NCBI GenBank assembly: GCA_008081045.1
Contig: VMDC01000015.1
Coordinates: forward strand, 1 to 64,000
Length of the DNA: 64,000 nt
From: Gammaproteobacteria bacterium
Lineage (GTDB): Bacteria > Pseudomonadota > Gammaproteobacteria > Pseudomonadales > Pseudohongiellaceae
Direction: 5' to 3'
A program made the position numbers and the translations under genes. Position 1 is the first letter of the stretch; every line of letters starts with the position of its first letter. The notes beneath the pieces were generated by a model that saw only the letters and a program-made list of their open reading frames with translations, was not told the origin of the DNA and searched no databases. Positions 36,260-45,029 of this stretch are shown piece by piece.

Positions 36260-36426
36260 TGCAGATTCAGCACCGTGAAAACGCCCATTATCATGAACAT
36301 GACCTGATCAATTTTGTCGGCAATTTGTTCTCCTGCTTGAAAATCAGGCTGCTGAGAATGTAGACCCCAAAAAAGATCAAAAGTTTTCCACTTTGAGCTG
36401 TCATCATCCGTATCCGGGAGCCTCAT
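36256..36426 (-). CDS. Unlisted 56-aa small protein coupled to rlmH and mrdA
   Basis: A 56-codon frame fills the whole space between rlmH and mrdA. Its ATG overlaps the rlmH stop (ATGA, 36423-36426) and its TGA overlaps the mrdA start (ATGA, 36256-36259). The peptide begins MRLPDTDDDSSKWKTFDLFW, continues with an amphipathic charged region (EQIADKIDQ) and ends in a hydrophobic stretch VMFMIMGVFTVLNLQ. It is an acidic N-terminus with a possible single C-terminal membrane helix. Overlaps on both sides strongly suggest translation. No family was recognised. A role next to PBP2/RodA is a guess from position only. Confidence 0.7.
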   Translation of the reverse strand: MRLPDTDDDSSKWKTFDLFWGLHSQQPDFQAGEQIADKIDQVMFMIMGVFTVLNLQ

Positions 36427-36893
36427 TCGCGATGATAGGGATGACCGTTAATCATCGACATCGCACGATACAGCTGCTCCGTCACCAGCACCCTGACCAG
36501 CGGATGCGGAAGCGTTAACGCAGACAGAGACCAACACTCATCTGCCCGCCCCAGACACTCACTATCCAGGCCGTCAGGTCCCCCTATCAGAAGCACCAGA
36601 TCTTTTCCTGACATCCTGAATGCACGCAGTTTGTCGGCAAGTTGCGCTGTGCTGATTGCTCTGCCCTTCACGTCCAGCGCGACGACATAGTCGTCCGGTT
36701 TAATCTGAGATAGAAGGCCGGCTGCCTCTCTGGCTTTGCCAACTGCCGGCGATTGACTTTTTACCCGCTTGGCCAAGGGAATCTCAACAAGAGAGAAATT
36801 CATCTCCCGCTCGATGCGCTTGCTGTAATGCTCTGTGCCCGCGACCACCCAATCCGCCATCTTGGTGCCGACTGACAGTAATCGCGTTTTCAT
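36423..36893 (-). CDS. rlmH: 23S rRNA (pseudouridine1915-N3)-methyltransferase RlmH
   Basis: SPOUT methyltransferase acting on assembled ribosomes, 156 aa, the usual length. The SAM-binding knot region LVLLIGGPDGL and the C-terminal VLVTEQLYRAMSMINGHPYHRE are conserved. It overlaps rsfS by 4 bases upstream and the small gene by 4 bases downstream. Confidence 0.96.
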   Translation of the reverse strand: MKTRLLSVGTKMADWVVAGTEHYSKRIEREMNFSLVEIPLAKRVKSQSPAVGKAREAAGLLSQIKPDDYVVALDVKGRAISTAQLADKLRAFRMSGKDLVLLIGGPDGLDSECLGRADECWSLSALTLPHPLVRVLVTEQLYRAMSMINGHPYHRE

Positions 36894-37288
36894 GAGTCTG
36901 GAGAAGGCTCCACAGCAGAGCCCGCCCGCGCCGCCCCTTTAGACGCATCAAAGCTCCACAGATCCTCCAGGTTGTATAGCGCCCTGACTGACCCCAGCAT
37001 GATGTGCACAACCACCCCTCCGACATCAACAAGAATCCACTCAGACTGCAGCTTGCCCTCCATACCCAGAATATCAAGCCCTGCCTCTTTAACCTTCTTC
37101 GCAACCGAATCAGCCAATGCTTTTATGTGTGTACTGGAACGACCGGTTACGATAACCATGTAGTCGGTTATTTCTGTCAATTTCTGAACATCAATAGAAC
37201 GAATCGACTCGCCCTTGAGATCTTCCAGCGCCTCCACCACCAGCTGCGCAATTTTCTTACTCTTCAACTCTTTTACCTGCCCACTCAT
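36890..37288 (-). CDS. rsfS: Ribosome silencing factor RsfS
   Basis: Binds ribosomal protein uL14 and blocks subunit joining under starvation. 132 aa; the core has ITDYMVIVTGRSSTHIKALAD, GKLQSEWILVDVGGVVVHIM and LEDLWS. The C-terminus is extended by about 20 Ala/Gly/Ser-rich residues. It sits 9 bases after nadD and is coupled to rlmH. Confidence 0.95.
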   Translation of the reverse strand: MSGQVKELKSKKIAQLVVEALEDLKGESIRSIDVQKLTEITDYMVIVTGRSSTHIKALADSVAKKVKEAGLDILGMEGKLQSEWILVDVGGVVVHIMLGSVRALYNLEDLWSFDASKGAARAGSAVEPSPDS

Positions 37289-37297
37289 TCTGTCTTG

Positions 37298-37951
37298 TCA
37301 CTGCTTTAAAGGCTTACATCCGTAGAGCGAATGTTCCTCGATGTAATTGAATACTCTGGGGTTGAGCAGCCCGCTGACACTGCCATTTTCCCGGAGCAGG
37401 CTCCGCACTTGAGTGGAAGAAAGCTCCACATCAAACAGCCGGGTCAAATGCACTTGACCAACGCTTTGCTCAAATAATTCATGGGGCTCTGTCACCTGCC
37501 TGCGTTCGAGATCCAATTCCGCAGCCACCAGTTCATCAATGTCCTGCCCAGATCTGCCAAGCACCAGAATGTGACAGGAATCCAGAAAGCCCTGCCAGTT
37601 ATGCCAACCCGGCAGACCATTAAACGCATCCATACCCATCACAAAGATCCGGTGCTGCCAGCATCCGGACTCCGCGAAGGCGCTAACCGTATCTGACGCA
37701 TAAGAAATACCGCCCCGGCGGATTTCGCAATCATCCGGCGTGATTGAGGGCTCATCCCGCAGGGCGAGTTCCAGCATCGCCATGCGGTGCATTGCGCTGG
37801 CTGTCAAAGACTCTTTATGATTTGGCACATTACAGGGGATCATCCGTACCGCGTCCAGATCCAGAGTTTCCAGTGCAAAGCGCGCGGCTTGAATGTGTCC
37901 CTGATGAACAGGATCAAACGCCCCTCCAAAGATACCGAGACGCGATTTCAT
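37298..37951 (-). CDS. nadD: Nicotinate-nucleotide adenylyltransferase
   Basis: Forms deamido-NAD from nicotinate mononucleotide and ATP, 217 aa. The nucleotidyltransferase HxGH-type motif is in [13 protein letters not shown] and the ISSTxxR-type motif is in [11 protein letters not shown]. Its start overlaps the proA stop by 4 bases. Order proA-nadD-rsfS-rlmH is the Pseudomonas-like arrangement. Confidence 0.95.
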   Translation of the reverse strand: MKSRLGIFGGAFDPVHQGHIQAARFALETLDLDAVRMIPCNVPNHKESLTASAMHRMAMLELALRDEPSITPDDCEIRRGGISYASDTVSAFAESGCWQHRIFVMGMDAFNGLPGWHNWQGFLDSCHILVLGRSGQDIDELVAAELDLERRQVTEPHELFEQSVGQVHLTRLFDVELSSTQVRSLLRENGSVSGLLNPRVFNYIEEHSLYGCKPLKQ

Positions 37952-39228
37952 TGCCTGATGTGGCCATCACCGATCACGATGAACTTTTGTGATGTCAGAC
38001 CCTCCAGACCAACCGGCCCTCGGGCATGTAGCTTGTCAGTCGATATTCCGATTTCAGCCCCCAAACCGTATTCAAAGCCGTCCGCAAACCGGGTTGACGC
38101 ATTGATCATCACAGAGCTCGAATCCACTTCCCGCAGGAAGCGCTGAGCCCTATTGAAGTCCTCAGTGATGATCGAATCTGTATGCTGGGAACCGTGAGAG
38201 TTAATATGAGCAATCGCTTCTTCTAGCCCTTCAACCACTTTAATTGAAACAATAGGAGCCAGGTATTCTTCTTTCCAATCTTCGTCGCAGGCAGCCGAAG
38301 CTTCCGGAATAATCGCCCTCACCGCTTCGCATCCCCGCATTTCAACCTGGTGCCTGGCAAACTCTGCCGCAATCCTGGGGATAGCCTGCTCCGCTACCGA
38401 TCGCGCGATCAGCAGCGACTCCATAGTGCAGCAGGTGCCATAACGCTGGGTTTTGGCATTGACCACGACGGTTACTGCCTTCTCAAGATCTGCTCTGTCA
38501 TCAACATATACGTGACAGTTGCCGTCAAGATGCTTAATGACAGGCACCTTTGCGTCGGCACTGACTCTTTCGATCAGCCCCTTGCCACCACGCGGCACGA
38601 TAACATCAACAAATTCCGGCATAGTAATCAACTGACCCACCGCATCCCGGTCAGGGCGATCAATTACCTGAATGACATTTACGTCCAGCCCCGCGGCCGC
38701 CAGACCTTCCCTGACGCACGCAGCGATCGCCTGATTGGACAACAGCGCCTCCGAGCCCCCTCTGAGGATGGCAGCGTTGCCGGCCTTTAGACAAAGGCTG
38801 GCCGCTTCACAGGTCACATTAGGCCTTGATTCATAGATAATGCCGATCACCCCCAGAGGAACGCGCATTTTCCCAACCTGAATCCCGCTAGGCCGATACG
38901 TCAGATCAGTCACGGCACCCACCGGGTCTTCCAGGCCCGCAACCTGACGCAGACCCTCGATCATCGCATCTATTCTCTGCGGCGTAAGTTCCAGCCGGTC
39001 CATTAGGGCTGCGTCCAGATTTTTCCCCCGGCCAGCGTCCAGATCTTTCTGATTCGCCACGATCAATTGGTCACGCCGGATATTCAGAGAGTCAGCAATA
39101 GCCAGCAAAGCCGCATTTTTCTGCGCCGTGCTGGCCCGATTGATCAGTCGGGATGCCGCTCTGGCCCGCTCTCCCACGGCCTGCATGTATTCCGTGACAT
39201 CGGCGATGTGATTTTCAGCATTGTTCAT
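37948..39228 (-). CDS. proA: Gamma-glutamyl phosphate reductase
   Basis: Second enzyme of proline synthesis, NADPH-dependent, 426 aa from ATG 39228; a TTG two codons upstream is less likely. Aldehyde-dehydrogenase-fold motifs include [22 protein letters not shown], and the catalytic-Cys region [16 protein letters not shown]. proB is not in the window. It is divergent from nhaC across 163 bases. Confidence 0.95.
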   Translation of the reverse strand: MNNAENHIADVTEYMQAVGERARAASRLINRASTAQKNAALLAIADSLNIRRDQLIVANQKDLDAGRGKNLDAALMDRLELTPQRIDAMIEGLRQVAGLEDPVGAVTDLTYRPSGIQVGKMRVPLGVIGIIYESRPNVTCEAASLCLKAGNAAILRGGSEALLSNQAIAACVREGLAAAGLDVNVIQVIDRPDRDAVGQLITMPEFVDVIVPRGGKGLIERVSADAKVPVIKHLDGNCHVYVDDRADLEKAVTVVVNAKTQRYGTCCTMESLLIARSVAEQAIPRIAAEFARHQVEMRGCEAVRAIIPEASAACDEDWKEEYLAPIVSIKVVEGLEEAIAHINSHGSQHTDSIITEDFNRAQRFLREVDSSSVMINASTRFADGFEYGLGAEIGISTDKLHARGPVGLEGLTSQKFIVIGDGHIRQ

Positions 39229-39249
39229 GAGCAAAATTCTGCCTGTAGA

Positions 39250-39261
39250 GCCCCGCGGGGC
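39250..39261. repeat. 12-base perfect palindrome
   Basis: GCCCCGCGGGGC lies 21 bases upstream of proA in the divergent proA/nhaC gap. The palindrome has no spacer and no T-tract, so it is not a terminator. A protein-binding or 5'-UTR structure is possible. Confidence 0.45.
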
Positions 39262-39391
39262 CGATGAAATACCGCCCTCCTGAGTGGAGACTGAATGGTT
39301 GAAAAAAGACGAACAAGTATACCCTATCCACGATTAGACAGGCAGTGAGGAATCTCGATATGCTTGCCGGTGAATTCAGAGAGGTTACCCC

Positions 39392-40888
39392 ATGGCAGCC
39401 CCAGACAGCACCGCAGAGAATACGACACAGGATACAGTTCCGCCCACAGTCACCGAGGCACTGATTCCGGTTGGCGTTCTGATCAGCCTGCTGTCTTTTT
39501 CTGTTTATCTGTTTGGTGAGGACTCAAGCTACGGCCCGAACCAGATCGCACTGTGCGCGGGTGCCGCCGTCGCGTGTCTGCTGGGATGGAGAAATGGGCA
39601 AACCTGGCCGGAACTTGAGGCCAGCATGATAGCGGGTATCAGTGTAGCCCTGAAGCCGGTGATGATTCTGTTCTGCGTCGGGCTGCTGATCGGCAGCTGG
39701 ATTCTGTCAGGAACGGTTCCGACCATGATCTACTACAGCCTGCTGATTCTCGATCCCTCCATATTCTATGCAGCGAGCTGTGTCATTTGCGCACTGATCT
39801 CCCTGAGCATAGGCTCCTCCTGGACGGTAGCGGGCACCGTCGGCATCGCGTTGATCGGCGCAGCAGGAGGTCTTGGTGTCTCTCTCGAAGTCACAGCCGG
39901 TGCAATTATTTCGGGAGCCTACTTTGGTGACAAACTGTCCCCACTTTCCGAGACCACGAATTTAGCGCCGGCGGTCGCCGGCACAGACCTTTTCTCACAC
40001 ATTGGTCACATGTTGTGGACCACCATCCCGAGCATCGTAATCGCCTTGGTCTTGTTTACCCTAATGGGCCTGAACATTGATTCGGAAGCCGCCAATACCG
40101 ATCTCGAGCTCACCATGCGCCTGATCAGCGACAATTTCACCATTCATCCAATCATGCTGCTGCCTGTTTTGACTTTACTGGTCATGGCAAACAAGAAATA
40201 CCCGCCCGTCCCGACCATTCTGACCGGCGCTTCACTGGCGGTGTTACTCGCACTCATTTTTCAGAGACCTGCGGTGCTGGGGCTTGCTGGCGAGACGCAA
40301 AATGTCTTTCTGGCTTATTTCCGTGGAGTCTGGCAAACCCTGTTCGATGGTTTCTCGCTCAGCAGCGGTAACACAACTCTGGATGACCTCATGACCCGGG
40401 GCGGCATGAGTTCGATGCTCAATACGGTGTGGCTGATTCTGTGCGCGATGGTCTTCGGCGCCGTAATGGAACATACCGGACTGCTGAAGTGCCTGGTCAA
40501 TTATGCCCTGTCTTTCGTGAGCAGTACCGGCAGTCTGATAGCCACGACCCTGCTCACCTGTATCGGCGCGAATCTGATCACTTCAGACCAGTACATTTCC
40601 GTGGTTCTGCCGGGACGGATGTATAAGCTGGAGTTTCAAAACCATAATCTGGATATGAAAAATCTCAGCAGGACACTGGAAGACGCAGGCACAATTACCT
40701 CGCCACTCATTCCCTGGAACACCTGCGGAGCCTATATGGCCGGTACGCTAGGTGTTGCCACCTTCGCCTATCTGCCCTACTGTTTTTTCAACCTGGTTAA
40801 TCCGGTAATTGCCGCAGTCTACGGCTTTCTTAATTTCAAGATAGTTCCTGCCAGCCACCGGGAACCCGGTGCTGTCACAGCGTCTTGA
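39392..40888 (+). CDS. nhaC: NhaC-family Na+/H+ antiporter
   Basis: Membrane antiporter of 498 aa with about eleven helices. The NhaC-like core shows SIGSSWTVAGTVGIAL, GAYFGDKLSPLSETTNLAPAVAGTDLF and SPLIPWNTCGAYMAGTLGV, the last two being signature loops. It would exchange Na+ for H+ in pH and salt homeostasis, fitting a marine habitat. It is a single gene, with the VOC gene convergent 9 bases downstream. Confidence 0.92.
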   Translation: MAAPDSTAENTTQDTVPPTVTEALIPVGVLISLLSFSVYLFGEDSSYGPNQIALCAGAAVACLLGWRNGQTWPELEASMIAGISVALKPVMILFCVGLLIGSWILSGTVPTMIYYSLLILDPSIFYAASCVICALISLSIGSSWTVAGTVGIALIGAAGGLGVSLEVTAGAIISGAYFGDKLSPLSETTNLAPAVAGTDLFSHIGHMLWTTIPSIVIALVLFTLMGLNIDSEAANTDLELTMRLISDNFTIHPIMLLPVLTLLVMANKKYPPVPTILTGASLAVLLALIFQRPAVLGLAGETQNVFLAYFRGVWQTLFDGFSLSSGNTTLDDLMTRGGMSSMLNTVWLILCAMVFGAVMEHTGLLKCLVNYALSFVSSTGSLIATTLLTCIGANLITSDQYISVVLPGRMYKLEFQNHNLDMKNLSRTLEDAGTITSPLIPWNTCGAYMAGTLGVATFAYLPYCFFNLVNPVIAAVYGFLNFKIVPASHREPGAVTAS

Positions 40889-40897
40889 GTACATGGC

Positions 40898-41299
40898 TCA
40901 GGCCGCCAGTTTTAACTCGACAGTATTGCCTTCAGGGTCACTCAGATACAGCGATCGTCCGAAGCCCTGCGCGCCATACCGCGTCGCTACCTCTGAGTGC
41001 TGAATGGACCGGCTGGCCAGATAGGCACACAATTCCCGCTCCGACACCCCCGAAACGCTCAGGCAGAAATGATCCATATTGCGACCCTCATGACCCGGTG
41101 CAATACCTCCCGATTTTCCAAGTTCACCATGAACAGCGACCAGATCAATCAGACTGCCACCGGCCCGCAATTGCACAAGATCCAGTTCCTCAACTTCCCT
41201 TTCCCTGATGCAGCCAAGCACGTCGCAATAAAAACGTGCCATGCTGTCAAGCGAAGTCACCCTCAGCACAATGTGATCTATCGCAGATAACAACAGCAT
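40898..41299 (-). CDS. VOC (glyoxalase/bleomycin-resistance fold) protein
   Basis: 133 aa with two beta-alpha-beta-beta-beta modules. It begins IDHIVLRVTSLDSMARFYCDVLG and ends GRSLYLSDPEGNTVELK, with His8, His78 (MDHFCLSV) and the C-terminal Glu as likely metal ligands. Members include dioxygenases and fosfomycin- or glyoxal-type enzymes; the substrate is not predictable. Confidence 0.85.
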   Translation of the reverse strand: MLLLSAIDHIVLRVTSLDSMARFYCDVLGCIREREVEELDLVQLRAGGSLIDLVAVHGELGKSGGIAPGHEGRNMDHFCLSVSGVSERELCAYLASRSIQHSEVATRYGAQGFGRSLYLSDPEGNTVELKLAA

Positions 41300-41333
41300 A
41301 ATTGTCTCGAATGCGGGCGCTCTACTGGCTTGC

Positions 41334-42287
41334 TCAAATCATATTTTGCAGACTCAGCTGCGCCGGATAAGGTCGCATATACCACGAATTTTCGATGTAC
41401 TCGTCGGGAAACTTTCGAAAAAAATGATTGAGCAGCGTTATCGGAACAATCAGAGGCACCATGCCGGTCCGATAATCTTCGATCACCCGGATCAACTCTT
41501 GCTTGTCATCTTTATCCAGATTGGTTTTGAGATAACCCGAGAGATGCTGCAATACATTGACGTGATTTTTCCGCGTTGCACGAATCTTCAGGGCATTCAT
41601 GAGCTCTGACAAGTAAGACGGCGCCTGCTCTTTGACATCGCGTTTGGTCATGGCCGCAACCATCCTGCCGAGCTTCTGATAGCACAACTGATCATGACTC
41701 ATAATAATGAGCTTATGCCGGGCATGAAAATCGATTAGCCCCGCAAGCGTCAGCCCACTATCGATCAGATGGTACCAGCGCCAGAGGACGAATACCCGCT
41801 GAATGAAGTTTTCTCTGAGAATCGGGTCACCCAGCCTGCCCTCCTCTTCAACCGGTAAAAACGGCAGGCTCTCCATCAGTCGGGCAGCATAGATTCCGAC
41901 ACCGTCCCGCGTTGGCATTTTTTCATCCCAGATTTTGACGCGTTCCATGCCGCAGCTTGGCGAATCTTTTTTCAGAATGTAACCACACAGGCGGCGTTGC
42001 CACGGAAGCTGCTCATCTGCACACCCCTTCATACGATCGGTGTAGTCTTTACTGATGTCATTGCTTTCCACACAGCGCACTTCGCTGTCTGAACGGATCA
42101 GCCGGATAGTTTTACGGGGAACGCCCAGCCCTATCGACAGTTCAGGACAGAACGCCTTGAACTCGAAATAGGCACCGAGAGTGTGCATGATGTAGGAGTG
42201 CTTTTTGTGGCCACCATCATAGCGCACCCGCTCGCCCAGCAGACAGCTGCTTATCCCTACCGGAATCTTAACGTGTTCGGCATCCAT
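41334..42287 (-). CDS. YbgA-like protein (DUF523 + DUF1722)
   Basis: 317 aa with two domains. DUF523 at about 1-150 has ISSCLLGERVRYDGGHK, FCPELSIGLGVPR and the Cys-containing KKDSPSCG. DUF1722 at about 190-310 ends LLNHFFRKFPDEYIENSWYMRPYP. In many gammaproteobacteria this gene is next to a photolyase and a MerR regulator; neither is present here. Its start overlaps the stop of the GIY-YIG gene by one base. Molecular role unknown. Confidence 0.85.
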   Translation of the reverse strand: MDAEHVKIPVGISSCLLGERVRYDGGHKKHSYIMHTLGAYFEFKAFCPELSIGLGVPRKTIRLIRSDSEVRCVESNDISKDYTDRMKGCADEQLPWQRRLCGYILKKDSPSCGMERVKIWDEKMPTRDGVGIYAARLMESLPFLPVEEEGRLGDPILRENFIQRVFVLWRWYHLIDSGLTLAGLIDFHARHKLIIMSHDQLCYQKLGRMVAAMTKRDVKEQAPSYLSELMNALKIRATRKNHVNVLQHLSGYLKTNLDKDDKQELIRVIEDYRTGMVPLIVPITLLNHFFRKFPDEYIENSWYMRPYPAQLSLQNMI

Positions 42288-42628
42288 TAATGCTCTCCGT
42301 GTTTTGCGTCGCCAGCCAGTAACTCCGAGATTGGTAGCTGCCCAGCCACCAGTGCTTCTTTGCGAGCTTTGGGTAACTGTTTGATCGCGTATTCCAGTTT
42401 CAGCGCCTGAGATTGATCTGCTGCGGCAAAAGAATACACCAGCTTCAGGTTCCGTTTACCCTTCAGGGCTTTGGCTCCCCGATAAGGCCCTGAGTCCTCT
42501 GCCTTGTGCTCTGCCAGACGCCGCTCTACGTCTGTCGTCACGCCGGTGTATAGGCTGTGATCATCCGCGCGGATCATATAGACCCACCAACTTGCCGCAG
42601 GAAGGTCGTGCTCGAGCTCTCCACTCAA
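42287..42628 (-). CDS. GIY-YIG nuclease-domain protein (YhbQ-like)
   Basis: 113 aa single-domain GIY-YIG protein: WWVYMIRADDHSLYTGVTTDVERRLAEH, with the catalytic Arg in VERRL and Glu in KLEYAIKQLPK. YhbQ-like members are small possible DNA endonucleases. The start is TTG at 42628, forming TTGA with the stop of the metallo-beta-lactamase gene, so translation is coupled. Confidence 0.88.
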   Translation of the reverse strand: MSGELEHDLPAASWWVYMIRADDHSLYTGVTTDVERRLAEHKAEDSGPYRGAKALKGKRNLKLVYSFAAADQSQALKLEYAIKQLPKARKEALVAGQLPISELLAGDAKHGEH

Positions 42629-43488
42629 GCGATCAGACTCCAGATGCCGTCTTGTTCACGCACGCTCTGATCTTTGACCAGCTTGATGAGATGAGCCGTC
42701 AATGTCTTTTTCGCCCACGGGATCAGATGTTGAGCAACGTCATCGTACGCCGCTACCACCAACTCATCGACTGTCACCGCACCAAGCGACTTCAGACAAT
42801 CAAGAATTTTTGCTTCACGCTTCAGGCGATGCGCAATTAACTGACGAATCTCTTCCTGCGGTTGCTCCATAAGCCGACCGTGGCCGGGAGCAAGATAGCG
42901 CAAGTCACGATCCTGCAGTGATCTGAGAGAGCTCAGATAGTCAGCCATATCGCCATCGGGAGGAAGAATAACCGGAGTCGTGCCCTGAAGGATATGATCT
43001 CCCGTGAACAGCAGTTTCTCTTCGGTCAGCAAATAGCAGATGTGGTTGGACACATGACCGGGCGTGGCGATCAATTCGAGACAAAAATCACCGCAGTCGA
43101 GAACATCACCGCCCTGCCACGACCGATCTGGCCGGAAACTCTGGTCCTGTCCGGCCGCGTTCGGAGCGGCGAGGCCAACCAGTTCGGCGCCAGTCGCCTC
43201 AGCCAGCGCCTTCGCTCCCGGTGAGTGGTCTCGGTGGGTATGAGTGACACACACGTAGCGCAACCGGCCCCGCTCACAGCAGCGCATCAGCGCGCTGAAC
43301 TGCTCGTCGTTCGCGGGGCCCGGGTCAATCAGCACAAGTTGCCTCTCTCCCAGCAGATAGCTGTTGGTGCCCGGACCTGTCATCGGCCCCGGATTGTTCC
43401 CCAGGATTTGGTGAACAGGTATCGCTGTATCACCAATGCGCAGCGGGCGCCCTGGCTCAAGCATCTGCCAGATCTCCGGTCTTTGCAC
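42625..43488 (-). CDS. MBL-fold metallo-hydrolase (LACTB2-like)
   Basis: 287 aa from GTG 43488. The metal-binding HTHRDH occurs in YVCVTHTHRDHSPG, with further ligands in ATPGHVSNHICYL and FTGDHILQGTTP. A C-terminal winged-helix-like domain at about 200-285 matches the LACTB2 group, which cleaves RNA or hydrolyses small thioesters. First gene of the coupled trio with the GIY-YIG and YbgA-like genes. Confidence 0.9.
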   Translation of the reverse strand: MQRPEIWQMLEPGRPLRIGDTAIPVHQILGNNPGPMTGPGTNSYLLGERQLVLIDPGPANDEQFSALMRCCERGRLRYVCVTHTHRDHSPGAKALAEATGAELVGLAAPNAAGQDQSFRPDRSWQGGDVLDCGDFCLELIATPGHVSNHICYLLTEEKLLFTGDHILQGTTPVILPPDGDMADYLSSLRSLQDRDLRYLAPGHGRLMEQPQEEIRQLIAHRLKREAKILDCLKSLGAVTVDELVVAAYDDVAQHLIPWAKKTLTAHLIKLVKDQSVREQDGIWSLIA

Positions 43489-43822
43489 TCAAACAGGACG
43501 ACATGCTTGGTGAAACGAGAATCAGCTCAGGTAACGGCATACAGCCTCCAGTGAAGGGCAATCGGTCACGGCCCAGCGTGCTCATGATACCGCGCCCACC
43601 GCCTCATAGAACAGGGTCGTTTCCAGGCCAGTTGCAAACTGGAGTTTCCTCTGAAATCGCGAGATAATTGCCGCCCGGAGTTAGCCAGCCACAAAAAAGC
43701 CACCACTTCCTGACAGTAGTCTCGACTCGAGGACTGTAGTGACACGAGCGAGTCGGCATTTGTGAGTTTTATGGACTGATCAAAAGCCTTCAAGTGCCCA
43801 GACACATTCAGGAACACCAAGC
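43489..43822. other. 334-base gap upstream of serA
   Basis: No convincing gene on either strand. The only notable structure is a perfect 6-base stem with 3-base loop (CCAGTT/AACTGG, 43628-43642). A minus-strand frame at 43566-43820 has no recognisable features. The stretch should hold the divergent promoters of the MBL gene and serA, but no clear -35/-10 pair was found. Confidence 0.5.
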
Positions 43823-45004
43823 ATGTACCGCGTCCAAACCTTCAACTCAATTTCTGACAAGGGACTTACCCGTTTCACTGCTGAACGTTACACCGTAAGC
43901 CCAGACACCGAAAATGCAGATGCAATCCTGCTCCGTAGTCACAAACTGGCGCCCACTGCACTGACTCCGAACCTCAGAGCAGTGGCCCGCGCCGGCGCGG
44001 GCGTCAATAATGTCCCTGTCGCCGAGTGCACAGAACGAGGCGTTGTCGTGTTCAACACACCGGGCGCCAATGCCAACGCCGTCAAGGAACTGGTGCTTTG
44101 CGGCCTGTTGCTGGCGTCCAGAGGCATTGTTCCGGGGATCAGTTTCGCTGACTCACAGACGCAGGTCAGTGATTACGCCGAACTGTCCAAACTCATGGAG
44201 CAGGAAAAGAAACGCTTCAAAGGAAACGAAATAGCAGGCAAGACACTCGGCGTCGTAGGCCTCGGCGCAATCGGATCACTGGTCGCCGAGATGGCAATTG
44301 GGCTCGGCATGGAAGTAGTAGGCTTCGATCCCGCTTTGTCGGTGGATGCTGCCTGGCGACTTCCCAGCCAGGTGAAGCGCATTGAAAACCTGAGCGCCCT
44401 TGTTGCGGGTTCAGACTACATCTCTCTGCATCTTCCCGTGCTCGATTCCACTCGTAAGCTAATTGATGCGAGCATGTTCGCCGCGATGAACCAGGGAACC
44501 TGCCTCTTGAATTTCGCCCGGGATGAGATTGTCGATTCAGCGGCGCTGATGAACGCACTGGATACAAAAAAACTGCGGGCCTATGTCTGTGATTTCCCGC
44601 GAAGGGAGTTCATGGGTCGGGCTGAGGTGATCGCCATGCCGCATATAGGAGCCAGCACGGCCGAGGCTGAAGAAAACTGCGCCATGATGGCGGCAGATCA
44701 GCTCATGGATTTTATGGAGCACGGCAATATCAGGAACTCGGTAAATTTCCCGAATCTTACTCTTGATCGCGCAGTCACTTCAGAACCGGGCACACGTTTG
44801 GCGATCTCAAACAAGAACGTCCCGAAAATGCTTGGCCAAATTCTTTCTATTCTTGCAGACCAGGATATCAACGTAGTCGATATGCTGAACAAGAGCCGAG
44901 GAGAGGTCGCCTACAATTTGATTGACCTCGAAAGCCCCGCCTCAGAATCGGCGCTCGCAGCGATCGCAGCAATTGATGATGTCATCAAGGTGACTGCCCT
45001 CTAA
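43823..45004 (+). CDS. serA: D-3-phosphoglycerate dehydrogenase
   Basis: First enzyme of serine synthesis, 393 aa. The substrate domain includes AVARAGAGVNNVPV (substrate Arg), the nucleotide domain has the Rossmann GxGxxG in GVVGLGAIGSLVA, and catalytic His lies in IAMPHIGASTAEAE. A C-terminal ACT domain at about 320-393 (QILSILADQDINVVDML) probably gives serine feedback. It is 25 bases before serC, so serine synthesis is clustered. Confidence 0.94.
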   Translation: MYRVQTFNSISDKGLTRFTAERYTVSPDTENADAILLRSHKLAPTALTPNLRAVARAGAGVNNVPVAECTERGVVVFNTPGANANAVKELVLCGLLLASRGIVPGISFADSQTQVSDYAELSKLMEQEKKRFKGNEIAGKTLGVVGLGAIGSLVAEMAIGLGMEVVGFDPALSVDAAWRLPSQVKRIENLSALVAGSDYISLHLPVLDSTRKLIDASMFAAMNQGTCLLNFARDEIVDSAALMNALDTKKLRAYVCDFPRREFMGRAEVIAMPHIGASTAEAEENCAMMAADQLMDFMEHGNIRNSVNFPNLTLDRAVTSEPGTRLAISNKNVPKMLGQILSILADQDINVVDMLNKSRGEVAYNLIDLESPASESALAAIAAIDDVIKVTAL

Positions 45005-45029
45005 CAATCTGAGACTCAGGATCATCACT

